Assembly: GCF_003589595.1 (NCBI RefSeq)
Contig: NW_020653765.1
Coordinates: forward strand, 2,420,046 to 2,484,045
Reading direction: 5' to 3'
DNA length: 64,000 bases
From: Hyposmocoma kahamanoa
Lineage: Eukaryota > Arthropoda > Insecta > Lepidoptera > Cosmopterigidae
The translations under genes were made by a program, and so were the position numbers. Positions 50,846 to 62,852 of the stretch are shown one piece after another (position 1 is the stretch's first letter; every line of letters starts with the position of its first letter). The notes below the pieces were generated by a model, which worked only from the letters and a program-made list of their open reading frames with translations, was not told the origin of the DNA and did not search any database.

Positions 50846-51189
50846 ATAATTTTCTAAACATATTTTTATGTGTCAAATTTCGAATTGAAAGAATCGTTAT
50901 GTATATACAAGCTCTTTTTGACATAAAAAAATATGAATTTAACTTGTTTTTTATTGATACCGGTTGTAAATTATGGAGGCCGGAACACGATTGACTAAAC
51001 TTCACTCGATAAAAAAAAGATACTAAATTCCGCAAAATTTTCATGTTTACTACGTTCACGAAAACTGAACAAATCGGTTTCATTCTCTCAGAAATTTTCT
51101 CTCCCATGTTCCCTAATAAAGACATAAGAGAGTATATTTTATATAAAAGGCAAAAATTTAAATATCGTGGAATGAATTTCTCGGCGTCT

Positions 51190-51420
51190 ACCTAGCTGCC
51201 TCCGTGGCAAAACGGTTGCCTTGCCTGCCTGCCACGCAGAGGTCCCAGGTTCGATTCCCGGGCCGGGAGAAATATTTGTATGGCCTACATTTATTTCTCA
51301 TGTGAGTTTGGGTCTACGTTGTGTTTATCTATGCGTGTGTCCACGGCACCCGCGAACAAGGTTTCCCTGGTGGCAGGGCTATGTTGAGTGTGTGCGTTAA
51401 CAGTAATAATAATAATAATA
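51190..51420 (+). mobile_element. SINE A copy 4, full length
   Basis: gctgcctccgtggcaaaacg, gttgccttgcctgcctgcca (tRNA-Gly-like anticodon arm), caggttcgattcccgggccg, ggcctacatttatttctcat, ccacggcacccgcgaacaag, tgttgagtgtgtgcgtt, then (AAT)n. Confidence 0.88.
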
Positions 51421-51430
51421 GAGTAATAAA

Positions 51431-51472
51431 GAGGTAATAATAATAATAATAATTTATTATTATTATTACCTC
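51431..51472. repeat. palindromic (AAT)n array with GAGGT caps
   Basis: GAGGTAATAATAATAATAAT... is followed by ...ATTATTATTATTACCTC, a near-perfect hairpin directly after the SINE A tail. The tail microsatellite has apparently been inverted and duplicated. Confidence 0.8.
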
Positions 51473-52127
51473 ACACGCTTCAAAACCACGACACCGCTTC
51501 TCAATAAATTAGGTTTAGTTAATATATCTGTCTTCTTGGTTTATTTGGAAATAGGAGACATTATTTTTAAAGCCAATCCTAGCCCTAAAACCCTACTCAT
51601 ACGCCTTTAGAATCCACTGAAAGCCAGCGGTACAACCTATTCTCGGCTGTGGGTTTAGCTTAATGAGATACTTTTTAATATTTCTTCTTATTTCTTTTTT
51701 CGTATTTTTGTGTTGTGGCGTTGCATATTAATGCATATTGTACCCATATAATAAATAAATACGTGTTCGTGATGACACTGATATTATACGACAAAAATTC
51801 AAAACAATATCACATAACGATGAACTTTAAAATTAACGTTTTTTTTGTCATTTAGCTATTCAGATAGAAATATATAGTAGTACGTGATTTATTTACATCG
51901 ATCACATAGCTTCCTGGTAACTTATTATGCAACCAAATTGCAGTTTACGATACGTGACCGCACTTGCTCGGTAGAATCGACCTCTGTTAACCTTTAAAAT
52001 TCGATTTTTTAGTTGAACTCGTTCTAGGTCAAAGTTAATAGGGTATTTGACAAAAAAATTGGTTCTGACAGAACGTGCTGAAAATTATTCTGAATGTTGT
52101 TCCATAGATATTGATGGTTTTTTTTAT

Positions 52128-52402
52128 GGTACCAAGTGACGGGACGAACAGTTCGTGCGCCTGATGATAAGCGACACGCCTGTTCATGCAGTGCCACTCA
52201 GAACAGAATCGCAAAGTTCAGAGGGCACTAACACTGCGCCCGTCATCCTAATACATAAGTTGACTAGTCCAATCTGCATGTAATTTCAACAGCACCCTTA
52301 CCCAAAGCAGTAATGCTCACATTACTACTTTGGCGGCAGAAATGGGTAAGGTGTCACTAGTTCCTTGGACGAACTGTTTCACAGGGAGCCCTCCTGCTAC
52401 AT
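52128..52402 (-). repeat. family E copy 17, near full length
   Basis: accaagtgacgggacgaaca to acagggagccctcctgctac. Small palindrome agtaatgctcacattact intact; quasi-palindrome degraded by a deletion in the loop. Confidence 0.88.
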
Positions 52403-52524
52403 GTTACACCAGTCCAGCACCAGTCTCTTTTTAGGAAAATGATCGTTAATACGTAGCTTATGTAATGACATTTTTTGTCCGAGCTGAGACTTTGACATTT
52501 TTTGTAGAGCGTAACAATATCACA

Positions 52525-52611
52525 CAGTAAGGCTAGCACGATAGAACGCGACTTGCGCGAGAGCGACGAGCGGCTTTATGCAAGTCGCGCCCTGTTATGC
52601 TAACCCTACTG
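52525..52611. mobile_element. 87-bp hAT-like hairpin
   Basis: Inverted ends CAGTAAGGCTAGCACGATAG, aacgcgacttgc and complement CAGTAGGGTTAGCATAACAG, ggcgcgacttgc. CAGTA-GGGTTAGCA ends are hAT-like. No 8-bp duplication found. Confidence 0.6.
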
Positions 52612-52677
52612 TTTTCAACAGTCTCCCGTAGTCGTCGAATGGTTATATACCTATAGGTATCAATATAGTTGATTGAT

Positions 52678-52713
52678 ACATCTTGAATTGAAAGTTTCAA
52701 CTCAAGATGTGAA
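52678..52713. repeat. imperfect hairpin
   Basis: ACATCTTGAATTGAAA and TTTCAACTCAAGATGT pair with one mismatch around a 1-2-nt loop. Confidence 0.65.
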
Positions 52714-53569
52714 TTGGTAAACCTATTTACCTATAGCGCTCAAAAATTTGTCTAATATAGTTACGGCCGTTGGTCCGGAGAAGGGCGACATAGCACCACT
52801 ACTAGAGCAAACTGGCGAACAGAAAGACAGGATATTAAATTTATCAACTTACTTACTTATTTCACTAGAAATAAGGCATAACTTTCAATGCTTTGAGAGC
52901 GCTTCGAAGTATCGCAGCGCATTTATCTGTGCGGTATAATTGTAGAGCACGCAAGAGGATACCGGAAGCGCCGGTATGCAACGGAATACACCGGTTATGC
53001 ATCTGGGTGTGCCTGAATGTGGTATCTTGAGGGATGTTCCTCGTGGGCGTGCTCTTTAAGGTTATCACGAGGACGTCACCAGCAAGTATCTATAACACCG
53101 TTTTAGTTTAATTTTTAACGAATTTAAATTCTTTTACCGCATTCGGCCATTAATGTATACCTTGTCATGCTGAAGAAAAGAGCATTTAAATATAAGAATA
53201 TTATTTCGGATACTTGTCATTACTGGAACCACTGAAAATCAGTGGCGCAGCACTTTTCGTGAGACGACAAAAAGCTGAGAAAATTCCGTAATAACACAGC
53301 ACACACACCATTAATTCCATTTTGTTACTTAATTTATTTAGAAAATTAGTCGAATCATTTATTAACAAGTCTTGTATAATTGTATTATATTATGTGTTAA
53401 ATCCCATAACGTATGTATACTGTGCTGTTCTTTATTGCTTACCCTATTCTTCGTGTACGACCTTAAGTGTTATGTATTTATAGTACAGATATATTAATTA
53501 ACTTTCGTAGATAGTTCAGTGTCGACTACAGTGAGATGGTAAAAACTTATAAGGAAAACGAATTCAGGC

Positions 53570-53690
53570 TGACCTTCAGGGCATTATTCCAAAGCTGTAG
53601 ACCAGAACCAATTTAGAAAAGTTAGTTTCCCAAATAGGCTCCTTATTTAGAGCCCACGGTGCTTTCCTGCTGTCATGAAAATTAAGGTCA
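53570..53690 (-). mobile_element. SINE D copy 4, degraded
   Basis: ccaaagctgtagaccagaac, caatttagaaaagttagttt, cccaaataggctccttattt with the B-box region deleted; compare 41600-41650. Confidence 0.45.
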
Positions 53691-53832
53691 TTTATTATTT
53701 CTAGCAACAACAACATCTTTGATGTCATAAGTTTATACTAGCACCGCCGTCATTTCAGGGTCTCAAAGTAACCGGCGGCGATTTCCTATAATGTATATGA
53801 CACGAGGAAGTGAACTTGAGTCTTAGTAATTT

Positions 53833-53872
53833 CTTTTTCGGTATTATAATCAATATTTTAATACCGAAAAAG
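53833..53872. repeat. hairpin with 14-bp arms
   Basis: CTTTTTCGGTATTA and exact complement, 12-nt AT-rich loop. Confidence 0.75.
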
Positions 53873-53921
53873 ATTACAATATTACAACAATTATAGAAAA
53901 ACGATCTTTGTACTTGTAAAA

Positions 53922-53990
53922 TTAAAGGCACATGAGACTTGTCCCCTTATGTCTCTAGGTGCCCGGGGCAGTAACAGTGCCTCTCAGGTA
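53922..53990 (+). repeat. family E copy 18, middle fragment
   Basis: aattaaaggcacatgagact, tgtccccttatgtctctagg, tgcccggggcagtaacagtg only. Confidence 0.7.
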
Positions 53991-54761
53991 TAATAAATAA
54001 ATAAATATTAGACATCACAAAAAATTGCTCTTTGCGCTTATCACGCTTGTGTAGCGTTTAGATTGCTTTATGCATTACTGGTCTGAGGAAACGCTGCTGC
54101 AACACGTATCATCCCACTATAAAGTTGTGTACCTTACTTTACTAAACTGAAGATATTAACCCTAACATCGATATATGTTTACACCAGGTGTTAATGCGAA
54201 ACAAAATCTAGGCAACTTTAATTTAATCAAAATAGATATTCTAGAAACACAAGGAATAAAAGAGAAATACGGCACAAACAACGCTCTAATTTGGAATTTT
54301 ACAGTAGAACGATGTTTGTATTAATACCCAAATTATTTAAATAATAAATTACCGGATGCCGTTAAAAAATTAAAATGTAGACAATTTAAAATAAAATTTC
54401 ATAATTTGTTGGTTAGTCAATGCTACTACAATATTGACTATTTTTTACTTGATAACATAAAATGTAAAATTTTTTACTTCATATTTTCTGGTTAAATTCC
54501 AATAGTCATTGTTCGTTTCTTATACACTGTGTAGCTCAAATACATTAATTAAAATTTAAATGCATACTACATCAAAACTGAAATAAGAATTGTGTAAAAT
54601 ATTTGCATGCCAAGTTTTGGTAAAAATTTTTTTATCAATTTTTTTTGGTAAAATTGGTAAAAATTGGTACGATCTAATGTAATATACCTACTATAACACC
54701 TGCATTGTTAACATAATTTTTCAGCGAATAAATATCTTGTATCTTGTATTCTTCACAAATC

Positions 54762-54965
54762 ACATACGTTGCTCTGATCCCAAAGTAAGTAGCTAAAGCA
54801 CTTGTGTTATGGAAATTGGAAGCGATGACTGTACCACAAACACCCCGACCCGAGTCAATACAGAAAAGTTAGTTTTTCTATACTGAGTCGGCTGGGGATC
54901 GAACCCGGGGCCTCAGATTTGGTGTCACCATGAAAACCGATGTGCAAGCCACTCGACCACGGAGA
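54762..54965 (-). mobile_element. SINE B copy 2, full length
   Basis: Reverse strand: ccgtggtcgagtggcttgca (A-box gtcgagtggc), catcggttttcatggtgaca, B-box GGTTCGATCCCCAGCCGACT, then agtatagaaaaactaac, ggggtgtttgtggtacagtc, ccataacacaagtgctttag. Best copy of the family here. Confidence 0.82.
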
Positions 54966-54974
54966 TTATCAGAT

Positions 54975-55086
54975 ATTTATGATTTAAAGTTCTGAGTGGT
55001 ACTGTAGCTGTTATGAACAGGGATGTCGATTACCAATAGGCGCACGACTGGTTCGTCCCATCACTTGGTTTCATAAAAAAATCTGG
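54975..55086 (+). repeat. family E copy 19, 3' third
   Basis: atgatttaaagttctgagtg to cccatcacttggtttcataa + A-run; begins 10 bp from SINE B copy 2. Confidence 0.82.
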
Positions 55087-55202
55087 TATAATATGAGCGG
55101 TCACACATGAAGAACGCGAACTGTAACTTATGCCCGTTTACGCATAGGGTACGTTTTACATAGATGTTATTACACAGAAAACAGGCTTTAAAGGATTTTT
55201 CT

Positions 55203-55495
55203 ATAACACCAAGTGACGGGACGAATAAGTCGTACGCCTGATGGTAAGACACCCCTGTCCATAACAATTGCAGTGTCACTCAGAGCTTTAAATCACAAAG
55301 ATGTGAGAGGCACTGCCACTGCGCCCGTCACCCTGAGATGTAAGTTGACAAGTCCTATCTGTAATTTCATCAGCACCCTTGCCCTTCAGAACCGGAAAGC
55401 AGTAATGCTGACATTGCTTCTTGGCGGCAGAAATAGGTAAGGCAGCAGTACTTCCCTTGACGAACTCTTTAACAAGGACCTCTACTGCTGCTAAA
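55203..55495 (-). repeat. family E copy 20, full length
   Basis: Complete: accaagtgacgggacgaata, cataacaattgcagtgtcac, intact quasi-palindrome, tcagaaccggaaagcagtaa tgctgacattgct, gaggtctacttgctg complement at the end. Two opposite-facing copies (19 and 20) lie 117 bp apart. Confidence 0.92.
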
Positions 55496-55499
55496 AAAG

Positions 55500-56810
55500 G
55501 ATCATCCAAAACAGAAACTTATATACGAAAATAGGTTTACCGAAACCCAAAAGCCAGTCATAATAACTCGATGAAAATTAATACCGTATTGAAAATTAAT
55601 ATCGTCCTTTGACTTGACCTCAATTGAGTTAATGAGCCAAATACCAAACTATATGCTTACTTTCGCGATATTGCCAATAAGAGCGAAATATATTTTCACA
55701 ATTAATCTATTTCGGACGTCATTATTGCTTATTAATTATAACATATATTATTAGCCAATAGGCAGAGATCGAAATAGGAGAAATATATTTATCTAAGCTT
55801 CAAGTAACATAAAAGTAATATAACCAACTTACAATTATAATATAACGCATATATTATTTATAAATAAACAAAACACACTCATGGATATATTACTAAACGG
55901 AAGAACTATAAAAAAGGTTGAATTAAGATAACAATGTTCTTAAGAATCACTACTCGCCACATATCAGTAGCGAGGTGTAAAAATTGTCTTTAGTAAAGCC
56001 GGAGCAAAATAAAACAACACTAGCGTTAACAAGTGGCGCCTTGGCGACATTTAAACACAGCACTTATTAGTACACAAGATACTAGTACACTTTATTTCGC
56101 TGGTCAATTATTCTACACGTAAAATTGAGCACAAAATGTAGTAAATTACTTTAAAATCTACTAAAAATGCATTTAATTTTTATTTTTATCTTTCCATCAA
56201 AAATCAAAAGATTAACGTCCTTAGTAATTAAAAAACACAAAACCCTGGTACTAAGTAACTTTGAATCAATATCTACCTCTTCGAGAATTCGCCACGACAG
56301 TATTTGCACAAAGGTTCAATTTCAATTAAGGATTCCCATTGTATACTCGTGAGTCGATGAAAAATACCCACATTATTAGCAATCGTTAATGTCTTAAGAA
56401 ATGCAAAGTTATGTCAGATCGAACGAATGCATTATGATAGCGTGAAATAAATATTATTAAAAGTATCATAGGCGATACCGGGGGTCTCAGGAGGGTATTT
56501 GATAATACGTGGAAAATTTTAGGCAAGCCGGTGGTAATCGGGTTATATAGACGCCTCGCCACTGCCACATATACCAGAACATAGAATTTGAAAAAAGAAT
56601 TATTTTAATCGTCTTGTAATTTCGATTAAACGTTATGGCATGGCCAATGGTTCACATGAACGTTGTTAATAATTCAACCTGTTTTAGTGTTATAATTATA
56701 TAGTTATATTTTTAACAATTAATTATACCTATCTCGGAGAATATTTAAAAAAAATCATAAGTAAAATTTGTGAAAAGTATATACTTGCACTTATACCTTT
56801 CTTTCTTTCT
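55500..56810. other. non-coding, nothing recognised
   Basis: AT-rich; a 60-residue minus frame at 56386-56568 has no motif I can name. Confidence 0.45.
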
Positions 56811-56814
56811 TTCC

Positions 56815-57738
56815 AAAGAACACCGCTGAAGGCATCGCTAAGATCAATGATGACTTAAAACATCTTACTGCTTGGTCGGGTAATAACTCTCTTCTATTAA
56901 ACCTCACTAAGTCCAAATTCATGATTGTGGTTTCCAAGAAACAGATTCAGGATATAGAATCACATTCGCCCCAAGTAAAGGTTTTGGGTAGTTCTGTTGA
57001 GTTGGTGTCGGAGGTTCAGAATTTGGGTGTCGTTATCGGCAGTCGACCGCTCTTTGAGCAACACGTTGCCAAAGTAGTACAAAATTGTCTTTTTGGGTTA
57101 AAGATCATTAATAACATTCGTAATTTTCTAAGTCTGGACTTACGCAATCACTTATGCCTCCTATTTGAATTACCTCTGTGGCTGAACGGTCACCATACCG
57201 GGCTGCCACGCAGAGGTTCCAGGTTCTATTCCCGGGCCTGGAGAAATATTTGTATGGCCTACATTTATTTCTCTTGTGAGTTTGGGTGTAATTTGTGCGT
57301 GTCTATGTGTGTGTCCATGGCACCCGCGACACAGGGTTTCCCTAGGGCTATGTTTAGTGTGTGCGCTCGCGCTCTCTCTTATACTCTGCCAACTTAATTA
57401 CTGTATCGCTGCCTTTGTTCCATGTCTTTTGGCAGGAACGCACAGACTATACATGTGCTCGTTACACGTTTGTGTTTTTCAATACCACCTCGGGGTCATG
57501 TGACACCTTCTGAATAAATCTGACATGCTTGCGATGGGTGGCGCCTTAAATTGCATCTGTCTGGGTTATTGTTTGATGTTGTTCAGTCTCACGTACCTTA
57601 TTATTTTTTATGAGAAACTCACTTGGTAATCCACGGTAAACCCTTGCTTTGGAGCAAGGTCGACAAGGGTGCTTCTTCTTGTAACGCCCCGACATAAACA
57701 GTACCGCTGCAATTAGAGGGAGTTTCCGATACTTAGCC
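56815..57738 (+). pseudogene. Jockey/CR1-like LINE reverse transcriptase C-terminus, split by a SINE
   Basis: First part: GIAKINDDLKHLTAWSGNNS, LLLNLTKSKFMIV, VELVSEVQNLGVVIGSRPLF, EQHVAKVVQ and IINNIRNFL are the region just after the RT catalytic core (INDDL..W, LN..KSK, LGV.ID). Second part, after the SINE: LILCQLNYCIAAFVPCLLAG, then (shifted) PPRGHVT and GGRLKLHLSGLLFDVVQSHV. It lacks the upstream RT core and endonuclease. Right end is cut by family E copy 21. Confidence 0.75.
57172..57372 (+). mobile_element. SINE A copy 5, inserted in the LINE
   Basis: tacctctgtggctgaacggt, caccataccgggctgccacg, caggttctattcccgggcct (B-box with one change), ggcctacatttatttctctt, ccatggcacccgcgacacag, tgtttagtgtgtgcgc, ending in a CT-rich tail rather than TTA repeats. 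Confidence 0.88.
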
Positions 57739-57916
57739 ACCGTCACCCTGAGACATAAGTTCCCAAGTCCCATGTGCCTGTAATTTCACTAGCACCCTTA
57801 CACTTCATCAATCGGAACATAGTAATGTTGACATTACTGCTTGGCGGCAGAAATAAATAAGGTGGCAGTACTTCCCTGGACGAACTCTTTCACAAGGAGC
57901 TCTACTGCTACTAAAT
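57738..57916 (-). repeat. family E copy 21, 5' part
   Basis: ccgtcaccctgagacataag through tcccatgtgcctgtaatttc, cagtaatgttgacattactg palindrome and gagctctactgctac. It lacks the 3' half; the truncation point is at the quasi-palindrome and meets the LINE. Confidence 0.88.
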
Positions 57917-57984
57917 ACCGGCGTCGTAAACAGCCGCGTCATTTATGCTGAGTCAGCGCTTTTTGACTGCCATGACTCCCAAAG

Positions 57985-58082
57985 GAGATATTAGTAGAAT
58001 ATATTAATTTAAAGTCTGCTTCATGTGTTTGTGTATGTATTTGTCATGGTGGTGAATAAAGATTTTGTCTATCTATCTATCT
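57985..58082 (+). repeat. LINE-type 3' end with (TATC)n tail
   Basis: tgtcatggtggtgaataaag attttgtc then tatctatctatctg: an AATAAA signal followed by a short tetranucleotide tail, as in some lepidopteran LINE families. Confidence 0.45.
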
Positions 58083-58578
58083 GTATCACACGCAAACTGG
58101 ATCTAATGTTATGTGATCTTCGAATACTAATCCACAAATTTTATATGTCTGTTCATTTCTAATTTAAGTGTCGCTTACCTCCTTTCAACCGTATTACCTA
58201 CTTCTGTATTACATGCATTTACGGGTTATTAAAACAGATCTCATAAATCTCAGGTATCTCGGCAACTGCGTGAAGTAACTGTGGGTAAAAAAAACGTTAT
58301 TTTAATTAACATCTGTGGAATAGACTTGCCGTTACGGTCAGCTGCCATAAGCGCATGAAGATGTAAAGGCCGATATGCGAGTAATATCATACAGGAAATG
58401 ATTAAAACAAAATGTAAATTGTAGAAAAATATGTAATAAATATCATAATAATATGTATAATGTTATAAATATCTTTATGATCTCATCATAGACAATAAAC
58501 GCGCATAGATAAAGTACTTTCTTTGAAGGTTATTAGTTGAGTAAGGTAATAACGCGAGTTAAACAGCTATTTATATTA

Positions 58579-58705
58579 TTACTAGCTGTTGTCCTCGACT
58601 TCGTCCACGTAAAATGTATAGGTACATGCAGTGTGTAGGTATACTATTATAATAGCTTTTACCCGCGAATTAGTCCGCGCAGACGTTTGTGTCTAAACAA
58701 ATGAT
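58579..58705 (+). repeat. LINE 3' tail remnant, tandem partial pair
   Basis: agctgttgtcctcgacttcg tccacgt and, ~75 bp on, agcttttacccgcgaattag tccgcgc: two diverged versions of the frequent lepidopteran tagct(g/t)ttgcccgcgacttcg phrase. Confidence 0.5.
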
Positions 58706-58914
58706 GTATTTTGCATTTACTTCATTACTATTTAAATAGATACGGCCCTAAATCAATCTTATAAGTAGGTACTACTTAGTAGACAGGTTCTTTTATTTTT
58801 TTGTGGTACGCCTCTTAAGTCAAGTATGACGCAAATCAGAACACGGGTGCAAAAAACGAAACAAATTTTCATTCAACCTCTCTTAGGGGTTGTTTCATAA
58901 AAATGTAATAATAA

Positions 58915-59230
58915 TGTGCCAGGCTACCACACCAATTACCTTGTCTTGAACTAGAGAATTCTCTAAGTACCTACCAGAGCAAGGAAATTTCTGGGCACTA
59001 CACCAGGGGTTCTTCTACCCTCAAAGAACGGCCGTTTTCTCATTATGCATGACCTACGGAACTGCTCTCGAAGTCGGCCAACGAAAAGACAGGCCCGTTT
59101 GAAACTGCCTAATCGATCGAAACTCAAGCCTTTATGTCATTCAGAGTCGGTAAACGGCTCTAATTACGAATTTCGTGCTTCGAGAGAAGCGCCATAATTT
59201 AGAAAAGTTGTTTTCCCAATTTCAATAGCT
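58915..59230 (+). repeat. dispersed repeat related to the SINE D body
   Basis: ggctaccacaccaattacct and aagtacctaccagagcaagg resemble 43008-43070. Later part (tctaccctcaaagaacggcc, ggcccgtttgaaactgccta) has no relative here. Confidence 0.4.
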
Positions 59231-59662
59231 TAAACCGCAACGCCACCGATGTCTAATTATTATAACAAGTATAAAATAATCATGCAATGCATGGATAAAT
59301 TTCCGTAGGTTGTTTAATTTAATTATACGGGAAAATGGGCAACCACTGACCCGTCCACATCACATTCGTGTGCTAATGTAATATTTTTATGAAACTAATT
59401 AACAAAAGGAATATCTTAATTATTTACTTAGCTCACATGACTTACAGTTAACGGGAATACTGCCATCTGTCTGAAAATACTGAAAACTCAGGAAATACTG
59501 CCTAAAGTTTTTTTTTCTTTGAAAAGTGTCAGTTATGTTTTATAATGCTTAACAATTAAACTGAAAGTAAATGACATTTAAACCCCCTATAAGCGGTTTT
59601 TTAGTTCTAAATGTCGTCTCACTCATTCCAAATATATTAATAACTCAATTTCGTTGAAAATG

Positions 59663-59972
59663 TAAGCCGTGGTAGCCCAATTTGGTTTAACTTATTGTCT
59701 GTCAAGCAGACGGTCGTGAGTTCGAATCCGGGCTCGCACCTCTGAGTTTCTCGGAATTTATGTGTGAAATTTAATTTGAAATTTACCATGAGCTTTTCGG
59801 TGAAGGAAAACATGTCGATGAAACCTGCACGTCAAAGAAGGTTCACAACCCTGGGAAAACGTGTGAAGTCACCAACCCGCATAGGGTCAGCGTGGCGGAC
59901 AATGGCCTAAACCCTCGTCTGAAAGGAGACCCGTGCCCAGCAGTGGGACGTATAAATTTTTGTTTGATGATG
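59663..59972 (+). mobile_element. SINE C copy 3, full length
   Basis: A-box-like gccgtggtagcccaatttgg, tctgtcaagcagacggtcgt, B-box gagttcgaatccgggctcgc, body gaaacctgcacgtcaaagaa, ggttcacaaccctggg, aacccgcatagggtcagcgt, tail gcccagcagtgggacgtata. Best SINE C copy. Confidence 0.87.
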
Positions 59973-60369
59973 TTAAAAATGTCGATTACGTTATTCATGA
60001 TAAGAACGACAGAATAGTTCCTAAACTACGTAAAGTAACGTACCCTTACCTTCTTTAAGGTCGGACACGGTTACAAAACACGACCTTTTCAACTTCGTTG
60101 TCGATAAAAAAGGCAGGAAGTGAAAATTACCATATGGCAACCGACAAGGTCATGTGAACTAAGACTTTGTCGATATTTCCTGACTTAACCTCTGTTTGAT
60201 TAATTCCTGATGAAAGTATAAATGGGAAAATTCGGTCAGGGTTCCCTACCGCCACCTTCGCGTGATTTTAATTTCACTTCCGTAAGACATTATTACTAGG
60301 AGTTGGTTTGTTTTTCAACTGTACACAATAATTTGAGTGCCATAAGGCTGGCATTAAAGGGAGTAGAAA

Positions 60370-60480
60370 CCACAGTATAATATATAACAGACCGCCGCGT
60401 GCCGGAATGGACGCACATATGCGCATAATCTCGCGATGCATTCGCGTTGCATACCGTTGGTCCCTCGCTAGCGATACGCG
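60370..60480 (+). repeat. family I repeat, copy 4 (partial)
   Basis: cagaccgccgcgtgccggaa, gcgcataatctcgcgatgca, ttcgcgttgcataccg match 8185-8270. Confidence 0.5.
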
Positions 60481-60789
60481 ACTTTGAATGTTACTAAGAC
60501 TCAACTCACATTGGCGCAGAGTCTAATATGTCGGAACTACTCGGGAACTCCACCAGATCATTCACCATGTGCATATCAAAATATCCCTCTCCCCGTCACA
60601 TTGACGGTGTTTACTATATGCCAGAAAGGGCCGGCAGAAATGCTCTATGAAATTTATGGATTAATAATACTAATTAGTAATGAATGATCACTGGAATGTG
60701 AAAATTAGTGGGTTAATAATTTCTCATTCTAATGATAGAATCAGTAATTACTAACGAGTCAAATATCGAAAACATTCACAATCGCGCAT

Positions 60790-60925
60790 CGCTATCACTC
60801 GCCTTTCATTATGCGAATGTGTGCGTTAGAACGCGAAGTTATACGTATAAGGTTTGCGGCGGGCGCGCACATACAAACCGCGCTGCTACGTTTGTATCAA
60901 GTTACCATACTAGTCTTATATTATA
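60790..60925 (-). repeat. family I repeat, copy 5 (inverted, partial)
   Basis: ggcgggcgcgcacatacaaa ccgcgctgctacgtttgt then gtcttatattatactatg; reverse complement of 8145-8210. Copies 4 and 5 face each other across 310 bp. Confidence 0.6.
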
Positions 60926-60929
60926 CTAT

Positions 60930-62250
60930 GAAGAAACTCTGCGGATTACTTTGTGACGTTTACAGCACGTCATTGCCGCCGTAACGTCACCTGTGAGGAT
61001 CACATGAAAGTTTTTTGTTTGTTCGATCTTTGCTTCAATCTTTGTATCCATAATAATAACATGGGTATATACGTTGTATAAGTTCGTATTGCTAATTGTT
61101 TAAAGAAACTTCACTTTGTGAACGGAATAATAAAACCTCTCAGTTTTACGTGTAAACATTTTCTTAAATGCTTAAATATTATTTATCGCATAAAAAACAC
61201 AACATTCGCTTTCATGCGAACTATGGGGGAACGTTGGCCTCGTTACAAAAATTGCCTTGACGTTGATTAAATTAGTGCGGCTGTACGTTAACACTTGTGG
61301 AATATTTAGTGGTTTGATAATATTGTTATTATTAGCTAATGAACTATCTTTTAGTAAAAAACTTGGCGTTTCCTCGTAATTTTAGTACTGGCACAGCATT
61401 CGTAAATACAGTGCACCAATTTATCTGTGACTAGTGCAGTCTGTTCTGTCTTTGTAAATTGAAGCATTGGGTGAGACAAGGGTGTATCACGTAAAAGTGG
61501 CATTCGAGTTTAGAAAGAAAATTTAATTTAGAAAATTTAAAATAAAGTTTTAATATCTTATATCTTTATAATATTTATAATATGACTCTTATGTGCTTTA
61601 TTATTTATTTGTGCTATGATTTTGCTACAAAACAATTACAAGAATAATAATAATAACGCACACACTCATTATAAATAATTAGAAACATTTGATTTTTTTT
61701 CTATCCGCCATTGTTGCACCAAACCGGTAAATTAATGCGGCGTTCGTTTTATTATTGGTTTTTAAGGAAATAAATTGTGAATCGCTCTTTTTTAAAAGTT
61801 ACATTGAAAAAAAAAAAATGAAACGTATTTTTAATCATTCATCAATTTCGCTGGATTGAAATGAATCGACAGGTCTCACTGGCCTTCTAAATGCTCCATG
61901 TTGAGAATGAAGTCGCTCGTTTCAGACATTTTTTTACATTAAAATAAGTTTTTACAATCAGCAGGTGGTAACGGGTCCGAAATTCAAACGCATATTTAAA
62001 ATCTATGGCACAAGAGCGGAGCGCCACCTTCTAAATGAATGAAAATTATGCCATCTAGAAGAGAGATCGAAATGAAGTTTTGTCACAAGATACTAGATAG
62101 TGTTTTACATGTTTTGATGCAATAACACAAAAAAATTGTTCCCAATGCTTCAATTCAAATATATGTTATCTACTTCATAGGTAAACAAATTAGACTTGAA
62201 ATCGTTATATTGATTAAACTCTAATATAAGCATCTACCCATTTATACGTT
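60930..62250. other. non-coding, nothing firm
   Basis: Only a SINE A-like tail fragment at about 61644-61672 (aataataataataacgcacacactcatt, reverse) was noticed. No ORF support. Confidence 0.45.
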
Positions 62251-62254
62251 TTAC

Positions 62255-62495
62255 AAGTCTTGTCTCAGGCGAGGGTCTGGGCCATAGTCCGCCATGTTGG
62301 CCCAACGCGGGTTGGGGACTCCACTGGTTGTGAACCATCTTCGACATGTAAGTTTCATCGCTATGTTTTCCATTATTTTAATTTCAAATAAAATTTCGAT
62401 CGTAAATTCCGAGAAACTTGTTGAGGTATTCGAACCCACGGCCTCTGCTTGATCGGCGGTAGGTCAAGGTCAACCCCTTAGGCTTATGGTTACGG
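62255..62495 (-). mobile_element. SINE C copy 4
   Basis: Reverse strand order: head ctaaggggttgaccttgacc, gatcaagcagaggccgtggg, ttcgaatacctcaacaagtt, body gaaacttacatgtcgaagat, ggttcacaaccagtgg, ccccaacccgcgttgggcca, gcctgagacaagacttgtaa. Confidence 0.82.
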
Positions 62496-62852
62496 CTTAT
62501 CTATATTTTAATTATAAATTGAAATCGTTACATTAATTAAACTTTTACTACTCATTCGTAAATCACATTACCGTGAGAGACATGAATATTTTACAATATT
62601 TATTTCAGATATCATACATCGAGACAATCTGAAAAAGCTCCCCGGTTAGCTCTGCACTACCACGAAGATATATAATCAATTCAAACTCAAATTAAAATCA
62701 TCTTATTTTATAAGCAAAATGCACTTGAAAACTCTACTGCTCATTCGTAAGACAAATTCACCTGAGAAGAATGAACAAGAGGTTGCTCTTTGTAAATATA
62801 CATTTGAATAAATCGTTTAATTATTTGTCTCAACTAATTAATATATGTTATA

